Positions 51,232-61,200 are shown, counted from the stretch's first letter. The stretch is 64,000 nt of DNA from Micromonospora halophytica (GCF_900090245.1 NZ_FMDN01000011.1:124001-188000); one strand, 5' to 3'. The notes: generated by a model from the letters alone, not told the origin. Made by a program: numbers and translations.

Positions 51232-52833
51232 TCAGCGGCCGAGGTCGGCGAGGATGCGCTTCGCGGCGTTGTGACCGGCGGCGCCGATGACGCTGCCGGC
51301 GGGGTGACAGCCGGCGCTGCCGGCGTACACGCCGTCGACGCCGGTGGCGTACGACATCCGGTCGGTGAACGAGACGGTGTTGTCGACGTGGTGGATGTGC
51401 CCGCCGGTGATGCCGAAGTGCGCCTCGATCCCGGGCGGGGTCAGCGGCACCGCGTCGGCGATCAGGTCCCCGGTGCCGGGGGCGTACCGCTCGCAGATGT
51501 CGACCAGCCGGGAGACGTAGCCGGGCAGCGCCTCGTCCCAGGTGGTGTCGGTCAGCTCGTAGGGGACCGACTGGACGAAGAGCGCCGACGAGTGGTGCCC
51601 GGCGTCGTCGGAGAGGCTCGGGTCGACGGTGGTGTGCAGGTACCACTCGATGGTGGGCTCGTCGGGCAGCCGGCCGGCCTGGACGTCCGCCCACATCGCG
51701 CGCAGCGCCGCCATCGGTGACTCGCCGCCGCCGTCGACCAGCGACACCGAGCCGGGCAGCAGGTGGATGGTGGAGCCGAACGGGCTCGGCGCGCCTTCGG
51801 GCAGGCAGGTGAAACGGGGCAGCCCGGTCAGCGCCAGGTTGAGCTTCAGGGTGGTGCCGGGGCGGCGGACCGCCGCCATCCGCTCGCCGAGCGGTGCCGG
51901 CAGCGCGCCGTCGGGCAACAGTTCCATCAGGCGGTACGGGTCGCAGGCCCCGAGCACCACGGAGGCGGCGACGGACCGGCCGTCGGCGAGTACGACCCCG
52001 GAGGCCGCCCGGCCGTCGAGGGTGATCGCGGTGACCGGCGTACCGGTCAGGATGCGGGCCCCGGCGGCCCGGGCGGCCTCGGCGAAGGTCCGCGACACGG
52101 TGCCCATGCCGCCTTCGGCGATCATCCAGGTGCCGCCGGCCCCGGGGAGCCGGCACATGTTGTGCACCAGGAAGTTGTGCCCGGTGCCCGGGTCGTCCGG
52201 GCCGGCGTTGAGGCCGGAGAGGCCGTCGGTGACGGCGTACATGCTGACCAGCAGTTCGGAGCGGAAGTCGAACCGGGCCAGGTGGTCGGCGACCGAGCCG
52301 CGGACCAGGTCGACGAAGACCTGCCGCAGGGCGGGCCGGACGTACCGCTCGGCGGTCTCCTCCACCGGCAGCGGTTCGGCCAGCCAGGCCGGGGCCAGGT
52401 CGTCGCGGAGCTGGGCCAGCTCGGCCTGGAGCGCGTCGTCGGCGGCCACGTCGGCGGGGGAGAAGAACTCGGCGAGCTGCCGGCGGGTGGCGGTGGTGTC
52501 GCTGCCGAACAGCAGGTACGGCGAGCCGAGCCCACCCGGGGTGGGCAGGAAGTAGTGCGGGTCGCGGCGCAGCACCGGGATGCGTACGTCGAGCGCGGCG
52601 AGCAGCTCCGGCGGCATCAGCCCGAGCAGGTACGACCCGGTGGAGTGGCGCAGCCCGGGCACCCTGGGGAACGGGTTCTCGGTGCGGGTGGCCCCACCGA
52701 TCACGTCGGCGGCCTCCAGCACCAGCACGTCCAGCCCGGCGCGGGCCAGCAGGATCGCGGAGACCAGTCCGTTGTGCCCGGACCCGACGACCACGACGTC
52801 GGCGCGGGCCGGCAGCTCACTCGCTTCGCTCAT
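51232..52833 (-). CDS. FAD-dependent oxidoreductase (phytoene desaturase-like)
   Basis: A 533-residue protein from the ATG at 52833 (MSEASELPARADVVVVGSG). The N-terminal dinucleotide-binding motif is VVVVGSGHNGLVSAILLARAG, followed by LEAADVIGGATRTE, and the C-terminal FAD motif is near YAGSAGCHPAGSVIGAAGHNAA. It belongs to the NAD(P)/FAD-dependent amine oxidase-like family that includes carotenoid desaturases, but no carotenoid genes are nearby. Substrate unknown. It starts 11 bases after the tetR stop, so the regulator and enzyme are one operon. Confidence 0.9.
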   Translation of the reverse strand: MSEASELPARADVVVVGSGHNGLVSAILLARAGLDVLVLEAADVIGGATRTENPFPRVPGLRHSTGSYLLGLMPPELLAALDVRIPVLRRDPHYFLPTPGGLGSPYLLFGSDTTATRRQLAEFFSPADVAADDALQAELAQLRDDLAPAWLAEPLPVEETAERYVRPALRQVFVDLVRGSVADHLARFDFRSELLVSMYAVTDGLSGLNAGPDDPGTGHNFLVHNMCRLPGAGGTWMIAEGGMGTVSRTFAEAARAAGARILTGTPVTAITLDGRAASGVVLADGRSVAASVVLGACDPYRLMELLPDGALPAPLGERMAAVRRPGTTLKLNLALTGLPRFTCLPEGAPSPFGSTIHLLPGSVSLVDGGGESPMAALRAMWADVQAGRLPDEPTIEWYLHTTVDPSLSDDAGHHSSALFVQSVPYELTDTTWDEALPGYVSRLVDICERYAPGTGDLIADAVPLTPPGIEAHFGITGGHIHHVDNTVSFTDRMSYATGVDGVYAGSAGCHPAGSVIGAAGHNAAKRILADLGR

Positions 52834-52844
52834 GCCCGGGCAGC

Positions 52845-53582
52845 CTAGTGCCGGGCGGCCCCCGGCGTCAGTCCGTCGCCGGCATCGTCCGGGCGCATCT
52901 GGGTGAGCAGGGCGACCAGCTCGGTCTCGAAGAGCGCCTCGGGTTCGTCGACCGCCCAGGAGAGGTGGCCGAAGACCTCCATCGCGACCAGGCCGTAGAG
53001 CCGGGTCCAGGCCGAGAGGAAGGCGTACGCGACCTCGATCGGCAGTTCGCCGTGTTTGACGGCGAGCGGGGTGAGGTGCCCGTCGAGCAGGCGCCGCAGT
53101 TCGTGGGTCGGGGGGCCGGGCAGCCGGCTGCTCCGGGTCAGCTCGACGAACGGGCCGAGGAAGACCGCGCCGAAGCGGGCCCCGGGGTGGTCGGGGTCGA
53201 CGCAGCTGTCGGTGAACTCGGCGAGCCCCGGCACCGGATTGCCGAAGATCAGCGTGAACTCGGCGGGGTGGCCGACCGCCCAGCGGCGCATCGCCCGGCA
53301 CATCTGGGTGAGCTGCTCCGTCGGCTCCGGCCCGGCGGCGTCCCGGGCCGTCTCGATGTGCTGGCGCAGCTCGTCGTACAGGTCACCGGCGAGTCCTCCG
53401 ACCAGCGCCTCCAGGCTGGGGAAGTAGCGGTAGATGGCGGGGGCCGTCATGCCCATGTCGCGGGCGATGGCGCGCAGCGAGACGGCCTCGATCCCACCGG
53501 TCACCAGCAGCCGTCGGGCCCCGTCCTTGATCTCGGACAGGGTCGCCGTCCGCAGCCGCTCCCGTCGGGTCGGTGCACTCAT
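52845..53582 (-). CDS. TetR-family regulator of the MMPL/FAD locus
   Basis: A 245-residue protein from the ATG at 53582, with GGGAGGGAA upstream; the start overlaps the stop of a 27-codon leader ORF (ATGA). The DNA-binding domain spans about 10-58 (LRAIARDMGMTAPAIYRYFPS, helix-turn-helix). The C-terminal half (HGELPIEVAYAFLSAWTRLYGLV) matches the WHG/TetR C-terminal family. Divergent from the MMPL gene across a double palindromic operator, so it probably represses both directions, relieved by the transported or modified compound. Confidence 0.92.
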   Translation of the reverse strand: MSAPTRRERLRTATLSEIKDGARRLLVTGGIEAVSLRAIARDMGMTAPAIYRYFPSLEALVGGLAGDLYDELRQHIETARDAAGPEPTEQLTQMCRAMRRWAVGHPAEFTLIFGNPVPGLAEFTDSCVDPDHPGARFGAVFLGPFVELTRSSRLPGPPTHELRRLLDGHLTPLAVKHGELPIEVAYAFLSAWTRLYGLVAMEVFGHLSWAVDEPEALFETELVALLTQMRPDDAGDGLTPGAARH

Positions 53583-53662
53583 GCCGTTCCCTCCCTGCGG
53601 TCGGGACCGGCATGAGGCCGGGCCGCACTGAGCCGGCTGATTCGCTCGCTGCGTTCGCTCAT
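53579..53662 (-). CDS. 27-codon leader ORF coupled to tetR
   Basis: A short ORF reading MSERSERISRLSAARPHAG and eight more residues. It has a good ribosome-binding site (AGGGAG seven bases before the ATG) and its TGA overlaps the tetR ATG in ATGA, the classical coupling arrangement. The repeated AGCGA pattern and MSERSER start recur at gene starts in Micromonospora from memory (not verified here). It may be a translated leader for coupling or simply an alternative upstream start context; no peptide function is claimed. Confidence 0.5.
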   Translation of the reverse strand: MSERSERISRLSAARPHAGPDRREGTA

Positions 53663-53685
53663 GCCGCAACTCCCTTGACTGGAGC

Positions 53686-53714
53686 GAACGCCGTTGCGAT
53701 AGTTAACGGCGTTC
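53686..53714. promoter_or_regulatory. Double palindromic operator between tetR and MMPL genes
   Basis: GAACGCCGTT (53686-53695) and AACGGCGTTC (53705-53714) form a perfect 10-base inverted repeat around nine bases. Each arm is itself a near-palindrome (AACG-C-CGTT and AACG-G-CGTT), centred 18 bases apart. This fits two TetR dimers. It overlaps a candidate MMPL promoter (TTGCGA at 53694-53699, TTAATG at 53718-53723, 18-base spacer). Confidence 0.8.
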
Positions 53715-53771
53715 ACCTTAATGATCCGTGCTTACATCCTACGACCTCGGCGGTCGATGAGGGGAGATGCG

Positions 53772-55955
53772 ATGTTCGGCTGGTGGGGGCGGGTGGTGGT
53801 GCGCGCCCGGTGGGCCGTGCTGGCGGCTGCGGCGGTGCTCATGACGGTCGGTGCCACCTGGGGCGCCGGGGTGTTCGGGGAGTTGACCGGGGGCGGCTTC
53901 GACGATCCGGCCAGCGAGTCCAGCCGGGCCGCCGAACGGGTCACCGCCGAGCTGGGCCGGCAGGGCGCGGACGTGATCGTGCTCTGGTCGAGCGACACCG
54001 CCACGGTCGACCAGCCGGCCTTCCGGGACCCGGTCGCCGGCACCGTCGCCACGCTGCGCCAACGCTCCGAGGCCGCCAGCGTGACCACCTGGTACGACAC
54101 CTCCGCGCCCGCGCTGGTCGCCACCGACCGGAAGGCCACCTACGCGGTGGTCAAGCTCGCCGGCGCCGACGAGGACGCCCGGATCGCGCAGTACGAACGG
54201 CTACGGCCGGCCCTCGACGCACCCGGCCTGCGCACCGAGATCGGCGGCACGGTCGCCTTCCAGTACGAGGCGAACACCCGGACCACCGAGGACATCACCC
54301 GCGCCGAGCTGCTCTCCATGCCCGTCCTGCTGGTGCTGCTGGTGCTCATCTTCGGCGGGCTGGTCGCCGCCACCACCCCGCTGGTCATCGGCGGCCTGGC
54401 CGTCCTCGGCGCCTTCGTCGCGGTACGCCTGCTCAACCTGGTCACCGACGTGTCGATCTTCGCGATCAACGTGATCACCCTGATCGGCCTCGGCCTGGCC
54501 GTCGACTACGCCCTCTTCGTGGTCAGCCGGTTCCGGGAGGAACTGGCCGCCGGCCGCTCCACCGCCGAGGCGGTCCGCCGCACCATGCTCACCGCCGGCC
54601 GGACCGTGCTCGTCTCCGGCATCACCGTCGCGCTCGCCATGGCCAGCCTGCTGATCTTCCCGCAGGCGTTCCTGCGCTCCATGGGCCTCGGCGGGATGGC
54701 CGCCGTCCTGATCGCCATGCTGGCGGCGCTGACCGTGCTGCCGGCCCTGCTGGCGGTGCTCGGCCACCGGATCGACGCGGTGCGCGTACCGCTGCCGTGG
54801 CGGCGTGGGACGCGGCGCGGGCGGCCGGCGGAGGCCGTCGGTGGCGGGGCCTGGGCCCGGATCGCGCGCAGCGTGATGCGCCGCCCGGTGCCCTACCTGG
54901 TCGGAGTCGCGGTGCTGCTGATGCTCCTGGCGACGCCGTTCCTGCGGATCACCTTCGGCGGGTTCGACGAGCGGGTGCTGCCCGCCGACGCCGCGCCCCG
55001 GGTGGTCTCCGAGCGGATCGCCGAGGAGTTCCCCGGCGGCTCGGTCGCCCCGATCGACGTGCTGGTCTCCGGCGTGCCGGCCGAGGCGGTCCGCCCCTTC
55101 GCCGAGCGGGTGTCGACGGTGGCCGGGGTGACCGCGGTCCAGGTCGCGGCGAGCCGGGGCGAGACGACCCTGCTCTCGGTGACCTACCGCGGCGAACCGA
55201 CCGGCGACATCGCCCACGACGTGGTCCGGCAGCTGCGCGACCTGCCCGCCCCGGCCGGGGCCGAGGTGCTGGTGGGCGGACGGTCCGCCGCCGACCGGGA
55301 CCTGTTGGACAGCCTCACCGACCGGCTGCCCTGGATGGCGCTGCTGATGGCCGGGGCGACCCTGCTGCTGCTGTTCCTCGCCTTCGGCTCGGTGGTGCTG
55401 CCGGTCAAGGCGGTGCTGATGAACCTGCTGTCGATCGGCGCGTCCTTCGGCGTGGTGGTCTGGATCTTCCAGGACGGCCACCTGTCGGACCTGCTCGGCT
55501 TCACCCCCACCGGGTTCATCGACCCGAACAACCCCATCCTCATGCTCGCCATGCTCTTCGGGCTGGCCACCGACTACGAGGTGTTCCTGCTCTCCCGGGT
55601 CCGCGAGGAGTGGGACCGCACCGGCGACAACACCGCCTCGGTCGCCCTCGGCCTGCAACGCACCGGCCGGATCATCACCGCCGCCGCGCTGCTGCTGATC
55701 ATCGTGGTGGCCGGCTTCACCACCGGCGGGATGTCCTACATCAAGCTGATCGGGGTCGGCATGATCGTGGCGATCGTGGTCGACGCGACCCTCGTGCGCG
55801 CGCTGCTCGTCCCGGCCACCATGCGGCTGCTGGGCCGCTGGAACTGGTGGGCGCCCGGACCGCTGGCCCGTGTCTACCGCCGCTACGGCATCCGGGAGAC
55901 CGACGAGCCCGGGCCGGCCGTCCCGGAGACCCGGCACCCCGCGTTCACCGGATAG
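53772..55955 (+). CDS. MMPL-family RND transporter
   Basis: A 727-residue protein from the ATG at 53772 with GGGGAG five bases upstream; an in-frame ATG at 53757 is possible. Twelve membrane helices are expected in two halves, each with the MMPL signature: GLAVDYALFVVSRFREEL (first half) and GLATDYEVFLLSRVREEW (second half), which carry the proton-relay Asp-Tyr pair. Extracellular loops at about 40-190 and 400-520. MMPL proteins export lipids, glycolipids or drugs. Controlled by the divergent TetR. Confidence 0.94.
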   Translation: MFGWWGRVVVRARWAVLAAAAVLMTVGATWGAGVFGELTGGGFDDPASESSRAAERVTAELGRQGADVIVLWSSDTATVDQPAFRDPVAGTVATLRQRSEAASVTTWYDTSAPALVATDRKATYAVVKLAGADEDARIAQYERLRPALDAPGLRTEIGGTVAFQYEANTRTTEDITRAELLSMPVLLVLLVLIFGGLVAATTPLVIGGLAVLGAFVAVRLLNLVTDVSIFAINVITLIGLGLAVDYALFVVSRFREELAAGRSTAEAVRRTMLTAGRTVLVSGITVALAMASLLIFPQAFLRSMGLGGMAAVLIAMLAALTVLPALLAVLGHRIDAVRVPLPWRRGTRRGRPAEAVGGGAWARIARSVMRRPVPYLVGVAVLLMLLATPFLRITFGGFDERVLPADAAPRVVSERIAEEFPGGSVAPIDVLVSGVPAEAVRPFAERVSTVAGVTAVQVAASRGETTLLSVTYRGEPTGDIAHDVVRQLRDLPAPAGAEVLVGGRSAADRDLLDSLTDRLPWMALLMAGATLLLLFLAFGSVVLPVKAVLMNLLSIGASFGVVVWIFQDGHLSDLLGFTPTGFIDPNNPILMLAMLFGLATDYEVFLLSRVREEWDRTGDNTASVALGLQRTGRIITAAALLLIIVVAGFTTGGMSYIKLIGVGMIVAIVVDATLVRALLVPATMRLLGRWNWWAPGPLARVYRRYGIRETDEPGPAVPETRHPAFTG

Positions 55956-55994
55956 TGGCTCTTGTCGATGTTTTGTCGGCCGCCAACTTCATGA

Positions 55995-56846
55995 TCAATG
56001 CCCTTCGGGGGAGGCGGCGGCGCGGCGGGTGCGCCAGCGGGAGAGGGCCAGGGTGGCGGAGTAGCCGGCCAGCACGATCACATGGAACAGGTAGAGCCAG
56101 AGCAGCACCGCCACCCCGCCGCCGATCGCGTCGAACCCGCCGAAGGGCACCCCGAGGTCCAGCGGAAGCGAGGCGAACAGCACGAAGCCGTGCAGGAAAC
56201 CGGAGAGGTTCGCCGCGGTGAACGAGCCCACCGCCAGCGTCGACAGCCAGTCCGGTGAGGCCGGCCCGACCACCCGGAACACCCACATCAGCACCGGGGT
56301 GAGCACCAGCCACACCCCCAGGAACGACAACACCACGCCCAGCGCGCCGACCCAGCCGCCCTGGCGGACCAGCCGGGTGGTGGTGGGCAGCGCGATCAGG
56401 ATCGACAGCAGCAGGGCCGGGGCCGGCGCGAGCAGCGGGAGCAGCAGCAGCCGGCCCCGCCAGCCCACCAGCGACTCGTCCGGATTGGGCGGGGTGGCCA
56501 CCGACACGAACGCCCGGCGCAGCCCCTCGCCGTACAGGGAGGCGGGCAGCAGCGACGCCAACGCCAGCAGCGGGGTCAACTCCACCCCGGCCGCGACCAG
56601 CGCTTCCACCGCCCGGGGCGCGCCGATCTCGTCCGGCAGCGTCTGCACCGCGTACGACGTCAGCCGGCGCACCCGGTCCCCGCCCGCCACCAGCGCGGTC
56701 AGCCAGATCGCCAGCAGCGCGACGGGCACCACGGCGATCGCCCCGTAGAACGTGATCGCGGCGGCGTGCAGCGACAGGTCCCGGCCCCGTACCGGCCGGA
56801 ACGCCCCGCTGGTGATCCGCTTCGTCCGCTGCCATGCGTCACCCAT
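55995..56846 (-). CDS. YihY/BrkB-family membrane protein
   Basis: A 283-residue protein from the ATG at 56846 with a GGGGGAAGAAGG ribosome-binding region; a GTG at 56879 would add 11 residues. Six to seven membrane helices. YihY/BrkB landmarks are HAAAITFYGAIAVVPVALLAIWLT at the start and the terminal FHVIVLAGYSATLALSRW with a basic tail. Members are often misannotated as RNase BN; the function is not established. Convergent with MMPL across only 39 bases, divergent from the GNAT. Confidence 0.9.
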   Translation of the reverse strand: MGDAWQRTKRITSGAFRPVRGRDLSLHAAAITFYGAIAVVPVALLAIWLTALVAGGDRVRRLTSYAVQTLPDEIGAPRAVEALVAAGVELTPLLALASLLPASLYGEGLRRAFVSVATPPNPDESLVGWRGRLLLLPLLAPAPALLLSILIALPTTTRLVRQGGWVGALGVVLSFLGVWLVLTPVLMWVFRVVGPASPDWLSTLAVGSFTAANLSGFLHGFVLFASLPLDLGVPFGGFDAIGGGVAVLLWLYLFHVIVLAGYSATLALSRWRTRRAAASPEGH

Positions 56847-56897
56847 CGCGACCTTCTTCCCCCTGCGGAAGCGGCGCACGCATTACGATCGCCCGCC

Positions 56898-57479
56898 ATG
56901 ACGGTGCTCACCACGCCACGCCTGATCCTGCGGGACTGGACCGACTCGGCGACGGACCTGAACCGGATCTTCGACATCTACTCCCGGACCGAGGTGACCC
57001 GCTGGCTGGCCGCCTCCGGGCTGCCGCTGACCGCGCCGGAGCAGGCCCGGGAGCGGCTCGGCATCTGGCGCGACCGGCACGCCCACCAGGCCGGCCGCTA
57101 CGGCACCTGGGCGATCGAGGTACGCGACAGCGGCCTCGTCGCCGGCACCCTGATCCTCAAGCCGCTACCCGGCCCGGACGGGGTGACCGAGACCGCCGAC
57201 ATCGAGATCGGCTGGCACCTGCACCCCGACTCCTGGGGCCACGGGTACGCCACCGAGGCCGCCCGGGCGGTGCTGGCCCGCGAGTTCACCGCCGGCACCC
57301 ACGAGGTGTACGCGGTGGTCTCGCCCGGCAACGAGGCGTCGATGGCGGTGGCCCGGCGGCTCGGCATGACCCACGTCGGGCAGCGCACCGACTGGTACGG
57401 CGGAGAGGTGCTGGAGACCTTCGTCCGCCGCGCGGACCACCGACCCGTCCCCAACGCCGTCCTCGCCGAGGAGGGATGA
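56898..57479 (+). CDS. GNAT N-acetyltransferase (RimJ/RimL-like)
   Basis: A 193-residue protein from an ATG. The RimJ/RimL-type start is LTTPRLILRDWTDSA. The acetyl-CoA pyrophosphate loop is in HPDSWGHGYATEAARAVL, followed by GNEASMAVARRLGM. It probably acetylates a small molecule or protein N-terminus. The stop overlaps the next start by four bases (ATGA). Confidence 0.9.
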   Translation: MTVLTTPRLILRDWTDSATDLNRIFDIYSRTEVTRWLAASGLPLTAPEQARERLGIWRDRHAHQAGRYGTWAIEVRDSGLVAGTLILKPLPGPDGVTETADIEIGWHLHPDSWGHGYATEAARAVLAREFTAGTHEVYAVVSPGNEASMAVARRLGMTHVGQRTDWYGGEVLETFVRRADHRPVPNAVLAEEG

Positions 57480-57820
57480 TCATGCCGCAGCACGCCGTCG
57501 AGGTCCTCGTCGAGGGCCGCGACGTCCACTTCCGGGTCGCGCACGGCACCCTCACCCTCCGGCCGACCATGGCCGGTCACCAGTTCCACGACCACCTGGT
57601 CGACGAAGGCCACCGGCGGCAGGGCCGGGGCGGCGCGCTCGTGGCGGCCGCCTGCCGGTGGGCCGACGGCAACCGGGCGGTCCTGTTGTGCACCCGACCC
57701 ACCGAGGAGGCGCTTCGGCTGCTGCGCCGACACCGGTTCTTCGAGGACCGGGGCATCTGGTGGCGGTATCCCGCCCCACCGGACCCGTCCTCCTCGCCCG
57801 GCCTGCCGCCGCCGTTCTGA
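57476..57820 (+). CDS. Small GNAT-like acetyltransferase
   Basis: A 114-residue protein from the ATG at 57476, overlapping the upstream stop (ATGA) with GAGGAGGG upstream; an ATG two codons later is possible. It resembles the short YjdJ-type GNAT core: VDEGHRRQGRGGALVAAACRW is the CoA-binding loop and helix, followed by ALRLLRRHRFFEDRG. Substrate unknown. Coupled to the previous GNAT. Confidence 0.78.
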   Translation: MIMPQHAVEVLVEGRDVHFRVAHGTLTLRPTMAGHQFHDHLVDEGHRRQGRGGALVAAACRWADGNRAVLLCTRPTEEALRLLRRHRFFEDRGIWWRYPAPPDPSSSPGLPPPF

Positions 57821-57830
57821 GCCGCCGACG

Positions 57831-58184
57831 ATGAACCAGACCCCCGACCGGCGGCCCCCGCCGCCCGACCCGGTGCCGAACGAGGACGGGCAGCCGGTGG
57901 CCAGCCCGCCCATCCGCGACGACGAGTTCACGATCACCGTCCGCGCCGACGCCGACCGGCGGGTGTGGCAGGTGCACGTCGCGGACGACCACCGGGAGCA
58001 GTGCCTCGCGGTCGACCACCACGACATCGGGGCGGTCCTGGTCGAGCGGATCGTCGACGCCGTCCGGCACGGCAAGCTGGAGCTGGCCGGCATCCGGCAT
58101 CTGGTCGCCGCCGACGACCCGTGGGCGGAGCCGGTGGCGTCCGCCGTCGAGAGCATCCGGGCCTTCGTCGCCCAGGTGCGGTAG
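57831..58184 (+). CDS. Hypothetical small acidic protein
   Basis: A 117-residue protein from an ATG ten bases after the small GNAT. The first 30 residues are Pro-rich; the rest is mixed, with DDEFTITVRADADRRVWQVHV and AVDHHDIGAVLVERIVDAV. No membrane span or signal. No family recognised. It is the last gene of the GNAT-GNAT-hypothetical set and is followed by a hairpin. Confidence 0.68.
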   Translation: MNQTPDRRPPPPDPVPNEDGQPVASPPIRDDEFTITVRADADRRVWQVHVADDHREQCLAVDHHDIGAVLVERIVDAVRHGKLELAGIRHLVAADDPWAEPVASAVESIRAFVAQVR

Positions 58185-58238
58185 GCGGCGACCAGGTGGT
58201 GTGCGATCTGCTGGAACAGCCGTCGACGGCGGACGCCC

Positions 58239-58281
58239 GGTCAGCCCGGGAGCCGGTCTGTCGGCCGGACCCGGGCTGACC
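58239..58281. terminator. Hairpin between convergent genes
   Basis: A perfect 12-base stem (58239-58250 with 58270-58281). The loop (58251-58269) has an inner CCGG/CCGG pairing. Located between the small hypothetical gene and the convergent DNRLRE gene, so it can serve both. Confidence 0.8.
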
Positions 58282-58284
58282 TGC

Positions 58285-61200
58285 TCAGCCGTAGGACTTC
58301 GTGAAGACCATGTCGTGGTCGATTACGATCTTCACCGGCGCGCCGGCGTTGGTCCTGGACGGGTGGTAGACCCGCAGCTTGCGGTCGGAGGAGAACCGGA
58401 CCCACAGGTCGGGCACCCCGTCGCCGCTGACGTCGGGAATGGCCACCACGACGTCGATCGCCGCTTCTGTCCAGCCCGTTCCGTACGAGACGTCACCGTT
58501 GCGGGAATGCGCGGCCTGCTTGAGTGAGTGCAGGTCCACGCTACCGGCGACCGGGCCGGGCCTGCCGTGCCGGACGTACATGTTCCCGTTGTCCAGGTTT
58601 CGCCAGAGCAGGTCAGGTGTGCCGTCCAGGTCGATGTCGGCGATGTTGACCACCTCACGGCGGGCCCAGGCGGTGCCCTCCATCAGGGTCGCGGACTGGA
58701 AGCTTCCGCCGGTGTAGCCGTTGAGCACCCAGAACTGCGTACCAGAGCGGACGACAAGGTCTGGCAGTTTGTCCCCGTCGAGGTCGCCGACCGCCTTGAT
58801 CTGGGTCCAGGTCCCCGGTGCGGGCAGGGCCGGTGTGCTGGTGGGCAGCAGCACCCGCAGGCGGCGGTCCACCGGAAAGCTGCCGTACCCGTCACCGGGG
58901 TAGAGCCAGAAGCCGCCGTCGGTGGTACGGGCGAACAGGTCGGTGGTGCCGTCGCCTGGGTAGGTGTCGCCGTACTTGGTGACCAGTGCGGTGGTGTAGC
59001 GGTTGCTCCAGTGCCCGGGCGGGTTGAGCGTCCCGTCGGCGGAGTAGGAGCCGATGAGGGAAGCGTCGAGTTCGCCGCCCTCGTCACCGGGATAGGTCTT
59101 CAGCATGCCGGGAAGGCCGATCGTGACCAAATCGGGGATGCCGTCGCCGCCGATGTCGCCGGGGCCGTCGGGTCGGTCGGAGGGCGGGAGGTAGAAGGTG
59201 TAGTAGGTCGGCGCGCTGCGGTTCCCGACGGGATCGTAGGCATAGACCTGGAGGGTGTTCGGGCCGGTGTGCCGGGGCTTGAGGGCAGGCACCTCGGCGA
59301 CGCCGGCGGTCGCGGTCACGTCGACGCTGCCGATGCCGCCGATGGAGTAGCTGAACCGGGTTGCGCCAGCGGAGCTGAACGTGACCTTCCCGGTCTCGCC
59401 GAACTTCACCGTCGCCCAGGTCGCTCCGTCGGTGGTGGCCTCCCGGAAGACCTCGCTGGTGACCTCGGGCGCCGGTGGGGCCGAGGCGTCGACGGTGACC
59501 CGGCAGGGCTCCGTACCCGTCGGGAAGTACGCCGACACCGCCCCCGAGCTGTCCTCGGCTCGGACGTTCCACGAGTAGACGGCCTTGTCCTCCAGGGTGC
59601 TGGAGGGGATCGTCAGGGTGGCCTTGCCGGTGCTGGCGGGAGTGACCAGGGTACCGGCGGGCATGGTCGTGCCGTCCTTCCAGAACCGGAAGCGCAGCGA
59701 CTTCAGGTTGTTGTCGGGGTCGGTGGCGGTCGCGGAGAGCACCAGGTTGGACCGGGCGACGGTGACGCCTCCACCCGGGCCGGGCACGCAGGCGCCCCCG
59801 GGAGAGGAGGTGACGTTCGTCGGCGTGGTGGGCGGCCGGTTGTACACGACGGTCAACTCCGCCGAGGTGGCCCTGAACTTGCGCCAGGTCAGCGTGTCGG
59901 ACTCGCTGGTGGCGCGCATACCGAAGGTGAGGTTCGCCAGGCTGTGCGCGGCCCCGTACTCGGCCGCGTTTCGCACGTCGAAGCTGACGTAGTCGTCGGC
60001 GCAGCCGCTGCCGTAGCCGAAGGCGAAGGACTTCTTCTGCTGCAGGGTCAGCCAGCTCGGCTGGGAGTTCCAGGTGGTGCCCGACGAGATCGCGCCCGTG
60101 AGCCAGAGCTGCATCTCCCGGTTCGTGCAGGACCACGAGTGGTTGTTCAGCACCTTGAAACTGGCGGAGCTGATGTTCGCGCCGTTCAGGTCGGTGCGGA
60201 ATCCCATCCGCCAGAAGGAACGGGTCCTCAGCGGAGTGCTCTGCTCGTAGCCGACGCGGGCGTCGGAGGTGCCGGAGTTGAAGTTGGTGCCGTTCCAGGT
60301 GTTGGTCTTGGGGTGTTGCGAGTAGACGGTCGCCCAGGCGAGCGTGCCGCTGATCAAGGTCGGGTCGAGGAAGACCGGGAAGGTGACGGTGGGATCGGTG
60401 AGCAGCCCGGTGCCGGCCGCGTCCAGGTGCAGCCGGACATTGCCGGTTCCGTCACCGTCCACCCGGGTGCGGATCGGGGCCTGCCGAGCGCCCGGCTCGC
60501 TGCCGGCCAGGCCGGACAGCCGCAGCACATCGTCCGGGGTGGACACCGAGGTACGGGTGGCCGCCTGCGGATCCTCGGCATCTCGCCCGGCGGAGTCCCA
60601 GGCGAAGGGGGACGGGATCGAGCCGACCTCGCGTCCGTCGGCCGGGTCGAGGGCTCGCACGCCGCCGGTTCCCGGGTCGTGCCGGAAGATCGCCGTCTCG
60701 GAGCGTAGACCGTAGGTGAGCGTGTCCGCCGCCCGGACGGTCTCGGCGGAGCGGTTCTTGACGATCAGCAGTTGGCCGAAGCCGCCCGCCTCGCGGGCGA
60801 CGACGAGCAGGTCGATCCCGGGCCGCACCTCGGGGTAGAGGGCGCGAGGGCCGTCGAGCACCGGCTCCGGCAGCGGGCCCGGCCAGGTGTAGGTGATGGT
60901 GTGCCCGTCGGTCTCCAGCTCGGCCAGCACGCTGGTGACGTCGGCGGATCCGGTGCCGGTACCCCCGCCGCCCCCGCCGGTCTCGGTGTCGCCGCCGGAG
61001 AAGCGGACCGGGCTGGGGACGTTGACGGGCCGGACGTCGAGAGCGCCACTGCCCTTGCCGTCCCGGGTCAGGGTGGTGTCGAGCCGTGCCCACCGTCCGG
61101 TGGCGTCCTTGGCCCGTTGGGGGGTGGCGTGGACGGTGGTGCGCATCTGCCCGTCGGGCAGCGCCCAGGTCAGCGAGGTGGCGGTGGTGGCGGTGTCGAC

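Noticed and set aside
51232..52833. Carotenoid cluster
   Set aside because: Only one desaturase-like gene is present, with TetR and MMPL neighbours; no crtB, crtE or cyclase genes are seen.
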